Source of the DNA: CATOSP01 sp965237775
Lineage (GTDB): Bacteria > Chloroflexota > Dehalococcoidia > Lucifugimonadales > UBA3495
NCBI GenBank assembly: GCA_965237775.1
Contig: OZ250155.1
Location: forward strand, 1,984,001-2,048,000
Direction of reading: 5' to 3'
Length of the DNA: 64,000 nt
Part shown: positions 17,269-26,331 of the stretch, piece by piece
Position numbering within the stretch: position 1 is the stretch's first letter
How the letters are laid out: every line of letters starts with the position of its first letter
The notes under the pieces: generated by a model
The model's database searches: none
Seen by the model: only the letters and a program-made list of their open reading frames with translations
What the model was told of the DNA's origin: nothing
Program-made: the position numbers and the translations under genes

Positions 17269-18474
17269 CTAGCCTCTGGGCAGTCCCAGGCCCCGGCGGG
17301 CCATTTGGTCTCTCATGACTTGGACGCTGCCATGATTGATGCCTGATTGGAAGGAGCCCATCAGGTTGTGAGCGAACACGCCATCTTCGATGGCGTCTTC
17401 AGAGCCGTTCAATAGCTGAGCATACGGCCCCAGGATCTGGGAGATAGTTTCGGTGGTCCTGACTCCGTGCTCGGGCGCCCAGACTTTCTCGGCGGCACCC
17501 TCGTAGGTGAAGTTGCCCCCTCGTTCAACCAAAGACATGCTGCGCATGGTCATAAGCCTGCATACCTGCGCCTCAATCCACAACTCGGCAAGCTTGTCGC
17601 GAATGGCGGGGTCACCGGCCAGGGAGTGGCCTTCGAACTCGTTCTCTTTTACCCAGTTGACTATGTCCTCGTCCCGGCGGACCGAGATCAGGTACCGGCT
17701 GGCGCCCACGCGGTCGAGGTTCAGTCCCATAGCGCCGACGTACCAACCCTGGTTTTCTTCACCCAGGAGACAGGTGGCGGGGATGCGCACGTTTTCGAAG
17801 AAGGTCTCGTTGGTCCTGCGCTGCCCGTAAGTCGTGCCCATAGGGGCGGGGGGATCGTTCTGGATGGTCCACAACGGGCGTACTGTGATTCCAGGGGTGT
17901 CCATCGGCACCAAGAAAATGGATATGCCGCGGTGCCTTGGAGCGTCGGGGTCCGTCCTGGCCATCAGATAAATGTGGGTGGCGTAGTGGGCCGAAGATGT
18001 GAACATCTTTTGGCCGTTGATGACGAATTCGTCGCCATCCCGGACGGCCCGGCATTGGAGGCCGGCTAGGTCCGCTCCGGCCTGTGGTTCACTGAACCCG
18101 AGGGCAAACACGATCTCACCGTTGATCAACCCTGGCAGGAAGTATTCCTTTTGCTCTTCGGTCCCGGCGGCGAGAATAGCAGGCGCCCCGCTGCCCGCTC
18201 CTCCGACACCGATGCCGATGCGGGAGAACTCTTCCTCTACGATGTACTGGTCGAGCCGGTTGCCGTCCTGCCCGCCGTACTCCTTCGGCCAGGTGATCCC
18301 GATCCAGCCCTTATCCGCGACGTTTTTGTAGAGCTCACGGACCTTGGGGCCTCGGCCTCCCTCTCCACCACTTCCTTCAATCTCCTCCATCAACTCGTCT
18401 GTTACGTTCTCCGCGATGAACGCACGAACGTCATCTCTGAGGGACTCCTGTTCCGGCGTGTACCCAAAGTCCAT
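17269..18474 (-). CDS. Acyl-CoA dehydrogenase family protein
   Basis: This is a 401-residue acyl-CoA dehydrogenase with N-terminal GWIGITWPKEYGGQDG, the central ALGFSEPQAGADLAGLQ flavin-site segment and a C-terminal helical domain ending in SGINHGSVQVMRDQMA. It differs clearly from the 391-residue paralogue downstream; pairs like this sometimes form heteromers, for example in sterol side-chain degradation, but nothing here proves that. It lies between the fused ETF gene and the other dehydrogenase, so electron delivery to that ETF is plausible. Confidence 0.9.
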   Translation of the reverse strand: MDFGYTPEQESLRDDVRAFIAENVTDELMEEIEGSGGEGGRGPKVRELYKNVADKGWIGITWPKEYGGQDGNRLDQYIVEEEFSRIGIGVGGAGSGAPAILAAGTEEQKEYFLPGLINGEIVFALGFSEPQAGADLAGLQCRAVRDGDEFVINGQKMFTSSAHYATHIYLMARTDPDAPRHRGISIFLVPMDTPGITVRPLWTIQNDPPAPMGTTYGQRRTNETFFENVRIPATCLLGEENQGWYVGAMGLNLDRVGASRYLISVRRDEDIVNWVKENEFEGHSLAGDPAIRDKLAELWIEAQVCRLMTMRSMSLVERGGNFTYEGAAEKVWAPEHGVRTTETISQILGPYAQLLNGSEDAIEDGVFAHNLMGSFQSGINHGSVQVMRDQMARRGLGLPRG

Positions 18475-18773
18475 GATGCTCCCCCTATACGTTTGGTCTG
18501 CGTAAATATTGGGCCGAGTAGGCCTTTCACCGGCCTACCAGCGCACAAAACCCGCCCAATTACCCATTGCCATTTTGCTGTCCTGCATGGGTGGTGTCAA
18601 GTAGCCCTGAACGGAGGCCAGGGCCTTTCGATTGTCACAGTTGGCCGATAAATCACGGACACTCTCCCTCATGTGGTTCTCGCCTTTCCAGCCTGGAGCG
18701 GGATTGACGGGGCTGCGGGTTTGATTGGGTTGCCCATATTCTCGGCTCGGCGCCGTCCTTGAGAGAGGTGGAT
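18475..18773. other. Intergenic region with a short hairpin
   Basis: About 300 bases between the ETF and acyl-CoA dehydrogenase genes. GTAGGCC (18518-18524) and GGCCTAC (18532-18538) form a seven-base-pair hairpin. No gene is recognised. Confidence 0.45.
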
Positions 18774-20612
18774 TTATACACCCTCCAGGGCAGGCTTTAG
18801 CGCCTCGACCAGGGGAGGCAGGAACGTATGCCAATCGCCTACTACCCCGAAGTCCGCCGACCGGAATATCGTGTGTCTCCGCGTCTGGTTTACGGCGACT
18901 ATGATCCCCGCTTTCTGTATCCCCACGGTGTGGTTGAACGCGCCCCTGATGCCCACCGCCAGGTAGACCTTCGGGCTGATGGTGCGGCCGCTGATGCCCA
19001 CCTGTATCTGGTGGGGCAGCCATCCCGCGTGTACGACGTCCCGCGTCGTGGCCAGGGTAGCCCCAAGGGAGCGGGCCAACTCCTGGACTTCCTGTAGGCC
19101 CTCCGCCCCTCCGATTCCCATCCCCACCCCCATGACCACCTGGGCCTGGGACAGCTCGATGGAGCCGAGGTCTTCCTGGATATGCTCTTCCAAAAGCGCC
19201 GGTTCACGCCCCGCAAATTCACGGACTTCAACCCTATGTATCGTTGAATGGAAACCAACTTCAGGCTCAGCGGGGTCCAGCAACCCGGCGCGAAGGGTGA
19301 CCAGGTTGGGCAGAGTCTTGGACAGGATAGGCGCGACCACGTTGCCTCCGAGGGCTGGCTTGAGTTGCACCAACCTTCCCTGTTCGTCGATCTCCAGGTC
19401 TATCGCATCTCCGGTTAGTCCCAAGCTCAGGGCGGCTGCGACTCGGGCGGCCAGGTCCCGTCCATCGGCTGTCGCGGCGAACAAGACGGCGTAGGGCGTC
19501 GCTTGTTGGACCGCGCTGCATAGCGCCTGGACGACCGAGCGTCCCCACACCGGACCCTTTCCCGTGTTATCCAGTACGATTACCCGGTCTGCTCCCTGAG
19601 AGGTCAGCTCATCCACCAAGGCGGTTTGAGGCTCTCCGATCAGCACCGCCGCAACTTCACTCTGGGTTACCGTCGTGAGTTCCCTCGCCTTGCCGAGCAT
19701 TTCCAGGGTTACCCGCCGCAACCCAGACCGGGTGGTCTCGGCCACCACCCAGATGCTCTTCTCAGTTTGGGACACATACCGGGGCAATGGGCCGGAGGCG
19801 ACCGGCTTGCCGGAGGCCGCGGCCAGCTCCTTTAGCCGTTCTCCCAGCAAGGCCGCTACCTGTTTGGCGGCCTCAGCCGGGTCTTCTTCTTCGACTATGA
19901 CCCCCAAACGGGCTGGCTCCACTAAGCGAATATCGTCAACCCATGTGGGCGACCCTTCGACGCCGAATTGCGTCAGGTCAGAAGTCAGGTCGGAGCAGGA
20001 CACTTCGTCCAGTGGTTTCTCCTCAGCCTCGGCCATCTTGTCGCGGGTCGGGAACTGTTCTTCCGCCACACCTTCGGTCACACAGACCAGTGCAGGCAAA
20101 GGGCATTCCACCACCTGGTACCCCTCATCGGTAACCCTCTCCGCCACTATCGTGTTGGAGTCCGCCCGGTAGTCCAGCTTGCTGACCTGGCTTATGTGAG
20201 GCAGGTCCATTAGCTCTGCCACCTCGGGACCGACTTGCCCGGTCTCGGAGTCGGAGCTGTTCCGCCCGCAGATTATGAGGTCCGGTGATTCTTTGGCCAG
20301 GGCCAAAGCCAAAGCCCGTGCGGTGGCCAGGGTATCCGAACCGGCCAAGGCGCGGTCTGTTACCAGCACGCCCCTATCGGCCCCCATCGCCAAGCATTGC
20401 AGTAAACCCTCCCGCGCCTGGGGAGGTCCCATTGACACGGCCACGATTTCATCGATGCCTTCGCCCTTGAGTTCGGCGGCGCGGATAATGCCTAGCATAT
20501 CGAAGGAGTTGACTTCGGAGGGCACTCCCTCTCGGATGATGGTCTTCTGCTCGTAGTCAAACCGGATGCGGGCGACTACGGGGACGTATTTGGCGCAGAC
20601 CGCGACTTTCAT
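18774..20612 (-). CDS. Fused electron-transfer flavoprotein (EtfB-EtfA single chain)
   Basis: This 612-residue protein joins two ETF subunits. Residues 1 to about 262 are the beta subunit: MKVAVCAKYVPVV start, with CGRNSSDSETGQVGPE around 115-130 matching the beta AMP-binding region. After a short linker, about 285-612 is the alpha subunit, beginning SIWVVAETTR and ending in the FAD-binding domain with QVGISGRTISPKVYLAVGI and ADFGVVGDW. ETF accepts electrons from acyl-CoA dehydrogenases and passes them to the quinone pool. Two alpha-subunit positions differ from the common form: GISG instead of GQSG, and NQTR instead of NKDP. Fused ETFs are known in some archaea; this one sits beside two acyl-CoA dehydrogenase genes in the same orientation. 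Confidence 0.88.
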   Translation of the reverse strand: MKVAVCAKYVPVVARIRFDYEQKTIIREGVPSEVNSFDMLGIIRAAELKGEGIDEIVAVSMGPPQAREGLLQCLAMGADRGVLVTDRALAGSDTLATARALALALAKESPDLIICGRNSSDSETGQVGPEVAELMDLPHISQVSKLDYRADSNTIVAERVTDEGYQVVECPLPALVCVTEGVAEEQFPTRDKMAEAEEKPLDEVSCSDLTSDLTQFGVEGSPTWVDDIRLVEPARLGVIVEEEDPAEAAKQVAALLGERLKELAAASGKPVASGPLPRYVSQTEKSIWVVAETTRSGLRRVTLEMLGKARELTTVTQSEVAAVLIGEPQTALVDELTSQGADRVIVLDNTGKGPVWGRSVVQALCSAVQQATPYAVLFAATADGRDLAARVAAALSLGLTGDAIDLEIDEQGRLVQLKPALGGNVVAPILSKTLPNLVTLRAGLLDPAEPEVGFHSTIHRVEVREFAGREPALLEEHIQEDLGSIELSQAQVVMGVGMGIGGAEGLQEVQELARSLGATLATTRDVVHAGWLPHQIQVGISGRTISPKVYLAVGIRGAFNHTVGIQKAGIIVAVNQTRRHTIFRSADFGVVGDWHTFLPPLVEALKPALEGV

Positions 20613-20658
20613 GGGCTTGAACCTTCCAGATGAAGTTGAAGGAACTGGAGAGGGAAAC

Positions 20659-22029
20659 TTATGCTTCCCCTTGTAACTCGCTGCGTACCCGGGCGGACAA
20701 CGCGTCGAGTCCGGAACTCAACCGCACCGGGTATTCGGATGGACCGGTCAGCGCCTTGACCGGGCCGCTCAACCGTTCCAGGTCTTCGAGCATACGGCGT
20801 TTGGTATCTTCCAGCGTGGGTGCGGGCGAGGATGGGATACCGTTTGACATAACCTGGTCCAGAAGCGGTTCCCCTCCTGGTATCTCCTCGTCCAGGAGAC
20901 CCAACACGTCGTGGTCCAACGTCCCGTCACTGCCCTGGAAACGAAATACCTGCTTTGGGCCCGGCAGGGATACCTTATCGGCGCTGAGTTTCATTGTAGG
21001 ACGGTCATCGTAACATACGAGCTTGTACGCCATGTCCGACCAAGGGGCGTCTGCAGACGTGCCCACTTTAGTGCCGACGCCGAATATGTCGATAGGGGCT
21101 CCCCCGTCCACCAAGTCTCGCACGGAGAATTCGTCCAGCCCTCCGGATGCCAGAATCCGGACGTACGATAGCCCCGCGTCATTCAAGATGGCGCGCACCT
21201 GCCGGCTCAACTCGGCATAATCCCCGGAGTCCAGACGGACCGCCACCAGCCGATGGCCCCTTAGCTCCATCTCCTTACCGACCTGTACGGCGTTTCTCGC
21301 GCCCTGGACCGTGTCGTAGGTGTCCAGCAATAGGACGCAGCGGTCCGGGTAAGTCTCGGCATAGGCCCGAAACGCCTCGACCTCAGTTGGGAAGGTCAAT
21401 ATAAAGGAATGGGCCATCGTGCCAGCGGGTGGGATACCGTACCTTCGAGCCGCCAATACATTACTTGTGGACTCGAACCCCCCGATGTAGCCGCACCGCG
21501 CCATCTTCATGGCTGCATCGGTCCCTTGAGTGCGGCGGGCTGAGAAATCGCTGAGCGTTCGTCCCTGGGCGGCGATCGCGCATCGGGAGGCCTTTGTAGC
21601 CAACATCGTCTGCAGGTTTATCTGGTTAATAACGAAGGTCTCTACCATCTGGGCTTCGATCAGAGGAGCGGTTATCTCCAACACCGGCTCGTTGGCAAAC
21701 ACGAGGCGTCCTTCCGGTATAGCCCTTACGCTTCCGGTGAATCTCATTTCACCAAGGAATCCCAGAAAGTCCCGTGTGAATATGCCGGTCGATTCCAGGT
21801 AATCGAGGCTTTCCCGGTCGAAGTGTAGCTCCGAGAGAAAGTCGAGCACGTCCGCTAGTCCCGCCGCGACAAGGAAACCGCGGTTGGGCGGATAGTGCCG
21901 GACGAACAGACTGAAAGTGGCCGGGGCAAACATGCCCTGCCGGTAAAACGCCTGGGCCATGGTGAATTCGTAAAGGTCGGCAAATAGCCCAAGGTCCCGG
22001 TTGGCGAGGGAGAGCCCAGGTTGCGCCAT
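20659..22029 (-). CDS. pncB: Nicotinate phosphoribosyltransferase
   Basis: The 456-residue enzyme makes nicotinate mononucleotide from nicotinate, PRPP and ATP in NAD salvage. The family signatures are present: DLYEFTMAQAF at the N-terminus, the RRTQGTDAAMKMAR segment, GGFESTSNVLAA and the phosphorylated-His region GTMAHSFI, then LDTYDT and RLDSGD for PRPP binding. Start ATG at 22029 with GGGAG nine bases upstream is preferred to the TTG one codon earlier. It is divergent from the SAM-riboswitch operon. Confidence 0.93.
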   Translation of the reverse strand: MAQPGLSLANRDLGLFADLYEFTMAQAFYRQGMFAPATFSLFVRHYPPNRGFLVAAGLADVLDFLSELHFDRESLDYLESTGIFTRDFLGFLGEMRFTGSVRAIPEGRLVFANEPVLEITAPLIEAQMVETFVINQINLQTMLATKASRCAIAAQGRTLSDFSARRTQGTDAAMKMARCGYIGGFESTSNVLAARRYGIPPAGTMAHSFILTFPTEVEAFRAYAETYPDRCVLLLDTYDTVQGARNAVQVGKEMELRGHRLVAVRLDSGDYAELSRQVRAILNDAGLSYVRILASGGLDEFSVRDLVDGGAPIDIFGVGTKVGTSADAPWSDMAYKLVCYDDRPTMKLSADKVSLPGPKQVFRFQGSDGTLDHDVLGLLDEEIPGGEPLLDQVMSNGIPSSPAPTLEDTKRRMLEDLERLSGPVKALTGPSEYPVRLSSGLDALSARVRSELQGEA

Positions 22030-22271
22030 CAACTATGTCTCCCGGCTTGGACTCCCAGCTTCGGACTAGGAGAGATCGGCGTCATGCGGAGAGGACCGCT
22101 GCGGGTAGTGCTGCCATTATGTTGTCGGCCCGAAACCGGTGTCAACCGAGGCATTCGCGGCAAGGACCGAATGCCGGAAAAGTTGACGGAATCCAGATAT
22201 AATAGTTTCGGTTTCACTACATCAAAATGGGCGCAGTCTTGGTGTCCCAGACATGGCCGGGATAGGTTATC

Positions 22272-22300
22272 TTGACACGAGGCGCGGCCATGGGTAACAT
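22272..22300 (+). promoter_or_regulatory. Sigma70-type promoter for the SAM-riboswitch operon
   Basis: TTGACA (22272-22277), a 17-base spacer and TAACAT (22295-22300). The expected start near 22307 leaves about 50 bases before the riboswitch aptamer. A perfect TATAAT at 22198-22203 also exists, but has no -35 box at the right distance. Confidence 0.6.
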
Positions 22301-22355
22301 AAGACTCGCCGATTACCGGCGCAGGAACCCAAACAAGAACCCAAAATAGAAGGAA

Positions 22356-22494
22356 CCCTTTATCCAGAACGGCTGAGGGTACGGCCCGACGAAGCCAAGC
22401 AACCGGTCCCGCCCAAAATGGACCAACGGTTGGGACACGGTGCTAATTCCGGCGCTCTAAGCGGCGAAAACCGTAGAGGGCGAAAGATGAGGGG
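22356..22494 (+). ncRNA. SAM-I (S-box) riboswitch aptamer
   Basis: The conserved S-box core is readable: GAGGGT followed by GGCCC, GAAGCC, AGCAACC, then GGTGCTAATTCC and the closing GAAAGATGAG. P1 forms between CCCTTTATC (22356-22364) and GATGAGGGG (22486-22494) with two G-U pairs. SAM binding should stabilise P1 and allow the downstream terminator to form, switching off the methionine/SAM genes that follow. Placement before mtnA, mtnP, ahcY and metK fits this ligand. Confidence 0.93.
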
Positions 22495-22508
22495 CTTGAA
22501 TGCGCATT

Positions 22509-22534
22509 AAGCTTCTCGCGTGAGAAGCTTTTTT
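22509..22534 (+). terminator. Riboswitch-controlled intrinsic terminator
   Basis: AAGCTTCTC (22509-22517), a GCGT loop, GAGAAGCTT (22522-22530) and a run of Ts make a strong Rho-independent terminator. Its 5' arm can instead pair with GAGGGGCTT (22489-22497), which contains the 3' half of riboswitch P1, so the antiterminator and P1 exclude each other. Confidence 0.92.
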
Positions 22535-22585
22535 GTTGCAACTTTCGTTCCGGCCCATCGAGGCCAACAAAGAGGTCGAAACCCG

Positions 22586-23644
22586 GTGAACGAAATCAGG
22601 CCAATTCTATGGATCGATGACCGGCTCTGGCTGTTGGACCAGACCCGCCTCCCGATGGAGCAAACCACTCTGGAGGTGGAGCGTTGCCAACAGGCTGTGG
22701 ACGCCATCCGGGAGATGCGGGTGCGCGGCGCTCCGGCTATTGGAGTAACCGCGGCCTACGCCATGGTGTTGGCGGCACGGGAGATTGAGGCCACCGACCC
22801 GGCTGAGTTTTTGGCTCGGCTCCGGGAAGCTGGCTCCAACGTTGCCGCCGCGCGCCCCACCGCCGTAAACCTCCAGTGGGCCGTGCAGCGCATGCTGGGA
22901 GTCGCAGCAGCCGTATCCGACCCTGAACAGGCCCGAAATCTCCTTCTGGACGAGGCAAAACGCGTTCAGGAAGAAGACGAAGCAATCAACCGGAGAATGG
23001 GTGACCTTGGCAAAGACCTCCTTCCCAACGGCGGTTCGGTGCTCACTCACTGCAACACCGGCGCCCTCGCCACGTCCGGATTTGGCACCGCTTTAGGCGT
23101 GATTAGGGCAGGCTGGGAGGCAGGCAACCGTTTCCAAGTCTACAACACAGAGACCCGTCCTTTCCTCCAAGGAGCCCGGCTGACCTCCTGGGAGTTCCAA
23201 CAACTGGGAATCCCCTCAACTCTGATCGTTGACTCCGCCGCCGGGATGATGATGGCCGAAGGGAAGATAGGCTGCGTCATCACCGGAGCGGACCGCATAG
23301 CCGCCAACGGGGACACCGCCAATAAAATTGGCACCTACTCCCTCGCCGTGCTTGCCAAAGAGAATTCCATCCCCTTCTACGTGGCCGCACCCACGAGCAC
23401 GATAGACCTCGATCTCCCAACCGGCGGAGACATTCAGATCGAAGAGCGGGCTGCCGACGAAGTGACCTACTTCAATGGAAATCCCACCGCTCCCGTCGGT
23501 GTACCCGCGGCCAATCCCGCCTTCGACGTCACACCCCACCGGTACATCAGCGCCATCATCTGCGAAGGCGGCGTGTGCCGGACTCCCTATGATGAAACCT
23601 TACGATTGGCCGTTCGCTCTGAGCAGCAACGCCAGTCCCCTTAG
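22586..23644 (+). CDS. mtnA: S-methyl-5-thioribose-1-phosphate isomerase
   Basis: This is a 352-residue enzyme of the eIF2B-like isomerase family. It converts methylthioribose-1-phosphate to methylthioribulose-1-phosphate in methionine salvage. Visible signatures: GAPAIGVTAAYAM, the active-site THCNTGALAT Cys, and GADRIAANGDTANKIGTY with the catalytic Asp. The start is the GTG at 22586 with AGAGGT upstream; an earlier in-frame GTG at 22520 lies inside the terminator and is rejected. First gene of the SAM-riboswitch operon; mtnP follows. Other salvage genes (mtnB, mtnC, mtnD) are not in the window. Confidence 0.95.
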   Translation: MNEIRPILWIDDRLWLLDQTRLPMEQTTLEVERCQQAVDAIREMRVRGAPAIGVTAAYAMVLAAREIEATDPAEFLARLREAGSNVAAARPTAVNLQWAVQRMLGVAAAVSDPEQARNLLLDEAKRVQEEDEAINRRMGDLGKDLLPNGGSVLTHCNTGALATSGFGTALGVIRAGWEAGNRFQVYNTETRPFLQGARLTSWEFQQLGIPSTLIVDSAAGMMMAEGKIGCVITGADRIAANGDTANKIGTYSLAVLAKENSIPFYVAAPTSTIDLDLPTGGDIQIEERAADEVTYFNGNPTAPVGVPAANPAFDVTPHRYISAIICEGGVCRTPYDETLRLAVRSEQQRQSP

Positions 23645-23680
23645 GCCGGCATACTAGCAAAGGATACCGCGAATTACGAC

Positions 23681-24550
23681 GTGCCAGACAAAGATACGAA
23701 AATAGCGATCATCGGCGGCAGCGGGCTGTATGAAATGGAGGGACTTACCGACGTTGAGTTCATGGACGTCGATACCCCCTTCGGGAAGCCCAGCGACACC
23801 ATCGCAGTTGGCACACTTGAAGATACACGGGTCGCATTCCTGCCTCGCCATGGCGCCGGGCACCACTTCAACCCCACGCACATACCCTCTCAGGCCAACA
23901 TTTACGCGCTAAAGACCCTGGGCGTAGAGCGCGTAATCTCGGTCAGCGCCGTCGGCAGTCTGAAGGAAGAGTTCGAGCCGCTGCACCTGGTGGTTCCCAG
24001 TCAACTCATCGACAGGACCCGCCAGAGGTCCAGCACTTTCTTCGAGCAGGACATCGTCGTCCACATCGCCTTCGCCGACCCATTCTGCCCCGCCGCCAGC
24101 CGCATCGTGCAGCAGAGCGCGCAAGAGTTGGGCATAACAGTCCATCCGGGGGGCACGATGGTGGTGATGGAGGGACCGGCCTTCTCCACGAGGGCCGAGT
24201 CGTTCATGTACCGGTCCTGGGGCGCGGACTTAATCGGTATGACCGCACTCCCCGAAGCCAAACTCGCACGAGAAGCGGAGATGTGCTACGCGACCATGGC
24301 CTGGGTCACCGACTACGACTGCTGGCACCAGGGTGCCGAGTCGGTGTCGGTGGAGTTGGTCATACGGAACTTGGTCCACAACGTGGCGGCCTCCAAGGAC
24401 CTGCTGCGCAAGGCGGTCCCGAGGCTCTCGGGAACCAGGGAATGTTCCTGCGCCTCGGCCCTGCGGGACGCCATCATCACACGAAAGGAGCGGATACCGG
24501 ACGAACTCAAGGAGAGGCTTGCCCCGATTACCGCCAAATATCTAGGTTAG
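23681..24550 (+). CDS. mtnP: S-methyl-5'-thioadenosine phosphorylase
   Basis: The 289-residue purine-nucleoside-phosphorylase-family enzyme splits methylthioadenosine into adenine and methylthioribose-1-phosphate, the substrate of the mtnA product. Motifs: GGSGLYEM phosphate loop, RHGAGHHFNPTHIP, SAVGSLKEE and EGPAFSTRAES. The start is GTG at 23681, with an AAAGGA site rather far upstream, so translation may be coupled to mtnA. Part of the SAM-riboswitch operon. Confidence 0.95.
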   Translation: MPDKDTKIAIIGGSGLYEMEGLTDVEFMDVDTPFGKPSDTIAVGTLEDTRVAFLPRHGAGHHFNPTHIPSQANIYALKTLGVERVISVSAVGSLKEEFEPLHLVVPSQLIDRTRQRSSTFFEQDIVVHIAFADPFCPAASRIVQQSAQELGITVHPGGTMVVMEGPAFSTRAESFMYRSWGADLIGMTALPEAKLAREAEMCYATMAWVTDYDCWHQGAESVSVELVIRNLVHNVAASKDLLRKAVPRLSGTRECSCASALRDAIITRKERIPDELKERLAPITAKYLG

Positions 24551-24583
24551 CCAGCTCTGAATCGAACTCTAAGGAGGCACGAG

Positions 24584-24943
24584 ATGCCCAGGCAGGACCC
24601 CGGCGAACCTTACTACAGGGTAGACTCGCACGAAGCCAAGAACATCCTCGACGCCGAACCCGACAACACAGTCGTGATCGACGTGCGCCGCGACGACGAA
24701 TGGGTCACCGGCCACGTTTCGGGGGCCATTCACATACCCATAGATGATCTGACAGACCACATGGACGAAGTACCTCAGGACAAGAAGCTGCTGTTCATCT
24801 GCGCCGCCGGCGTGCGCAGCGGCTTGGCCTGCGAGCTTGCCGCGTCCATGGGATACGACCCGCAAAACCTGTTCAACATCGAGGACGGCACGCCGTCCTG
24901 GATCGGTGGCAATCACCCCACCAGCTACGGTAACAACCCCTAA
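24584..24943 (+). CDS. Rhodanese-domain sulfurtransferase
   Basis: The 119-residue single rhodanese domain has the active-site loop CAAGVRSG with the persulfide-forming Cys and the preceding VIDVRRDDEW signature. It could carry sulfane sulfur in the cytoplasm. AAGGAGG precedes the ATG. It lies 33 bases after mtnP and before ahcY, inside the SAM operon, suggesting a link to sulfur recycling; the acceptor is unknown. Confidence 0.9.
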   Translation: MPRQDPGEPYYRVDSHEAKNILDAEPDNTVVIDVRRDDEWVTGHVSGAIHIPIDDLTDHMDEVPQDKKLLFICAAGVRSGLACELAASMGYDPQNLFNIEDGTPSWIGGNHPTSYGNNP

Positions 24944-25021
24944 AACCGGCCGGCGGCTAAACCCAGCACACCGCACCGGGCTTGAAAGAGCTGGATAGAC
25001 TCCAGCCGGAGGAGAGAGCGT

Positions 25022-26293
25022 TTGACTTCAAGATCAGCAGCCGGTCACGTTAAAGACCTGAGCCTCGCCCAGGAAGGCGTTAACCGCATCGAATGGGCAG
25101 GAAGAGAAATGCCCGTCGTGGCGCTAATCCGCGAACGGTTCATCCTTGAAAAGCCCCTCCAGGGCATTCGCATGGCGGCATGTCTACATGTGACTACAGA
25201 GACGGCCAATCTGGCCATTGCCTTAAAGGATGGAGGCGCGGACCTGGTGGTTTGCGCGAGCAATCCTTTGAGCACCCAGGACGACGTCGCCGCCGCCCTG
25301 GTGCATGAATATGGAATTCCCACCTTCTCGATTAAAGGTGAAGACGACGAAACATATTACTCCCATATCTCCGCCGTCCTGGACCACCATCCCAACATCA
25401 CTATGGACGACGGCGCTGACCTGGTGAGCACGCTGCACCGCGACCGCGCCGAACTTCTGCGGCACGTCATCGGCGGCACGGAGGAGACCACGACCGGCGT
25501 TATTCGTTTGACCGCCATGGCCAAGGACGAGAAGCTGGCTTACCCCATAATCGCCGTCAACGAGGCAGAAACCAAGCACTTTTTCGACAACCGATACGGA
25601 ACAGGCCAGAGCACTTTGGACGGGATCACCCGCGCAACCAACATCCTCTGGGCTGGCAGAAAAGTGGTCGTATGTGGTTATGGCTGGTGCGGCAGGGGTA
25701 TCGCCTCCCGGGCCCGGGGAATGGGCTCCCACGTCATCGTCACCGAAATAAACCCGGTGCGCGCTCTTGAAGCTATCATGGACGGGTTCACGGTGATGTC
25801 AAGCATCGAGGCCGCCGCCGTGGGCGAGGTGTTCATCACGGCCACAGGCGGTTACCATGCCATCGCCCGCGAACACTTGGAGGCCATGCCCAGCGGCGCG
25901 ATCCTGAGCAACAGCGGCCATTTCAACGTGGAGATCGACCTGGACGTCCTGGAAGAAATGTCCGTCGGCAAACGAAGGGTCCGCGAATTCGTGGACGAGT
26001 TCCAGATCCCCGATGGCCGGAAGCTGTATGTGCTGGGCGAAGGCCGGTTGATCAACCTGGCCGCCGCGGAAGGTCACCCCTCCGCGGTCATGGATATGAG
26101 CTTTGCAAACCAGGCTCTCTGCGCGGAACATATCGTCAAGAACCACAGCGAGCTAAAGCCGGGGGTCTACCCGGTGCCCAGGGACATAGATGCGGAAGTG
26201 GGGCGGCTGAAGCTGGAGTCCCTTGGTATCCAGATCGACACCCTTACCTCGGAACAACAGAATTACCAGGAAAGCTGGGAATTCGGGACCTAA
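25022..26293 (+). CDS. ahcY: S-adenosylhomocysteine hydrolase
   Basis: This 423-residue NAD-dependent enzyme reversibly hydrolyses S-adenosylhomocysteine to adenosine and homocysteine, clearing the inhibitor left by methyltransferases. The NAD-binding GYGWCGRGIASRARGMG motif, the substrate-binding LTAMAKDEKLAYPIIAVNEA segment and the C-terminal PSAVMDMSFANQ are present; it lacks the roughly 40-residue insert of some bacterial forms. Start is TTG at 25022 behind GGAGGAGAG. It completes the SAM cycle with metK, encoded next. Confidence 0.95.
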   Translation: MTSRSAAGHVKDLSLAQEGVNRIEWAGREMPVVALIRERFILEKPLQGIRMAACLHVTTETANLAIALKDGGADLVVCASNPLSTQDDVAAALVHEYGIPTFSIKGEDDETYYSHISAVLDHHPNITMDDGADLVSTLHRDRAELLRHVIGGTEETTTGVIRLTAMAKDEKLAYPIIAVNEAETKHFFDNRYGTGQSTLDGITRATNILWAGRKVVVCGYGWCGRGIASRARGMGSHVIVTEINPVRALEAIMDGFTVMSSIEAAAVGEVFITATGGYHAIAREHLEAMPSGAILSNSGHFNVEIDLDVLEEMSVGKRRVREFVDEFQIPDGRKLYVLGEGRLINLAAAEGHPSAVMDMSFANQALCAEHIVKNHSELKPGVYPVPRDIDAEVGRLKLESLGIQIDTLTSEQQNYQESWEFGT

Positions 26294-26331
26294 GCGCACG
26301 TTTCTAAGCACCCCTGTCTAGGAGAAGTACA

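Noticed and set aside
22183..22203. Promoter TTGACG/TATAAT upstream of the SAM riboswitch
   Set aside because: The boxes are only nine bases apart; the pair at 22272-22300 has correct spacing.
22520..22586. Start of mtnA at GTG 22520
   Set aside because: It lies within the riboswitch terminator hairpin; GTG 22586 has a ribosome binding site and gives the usual N-terminus.
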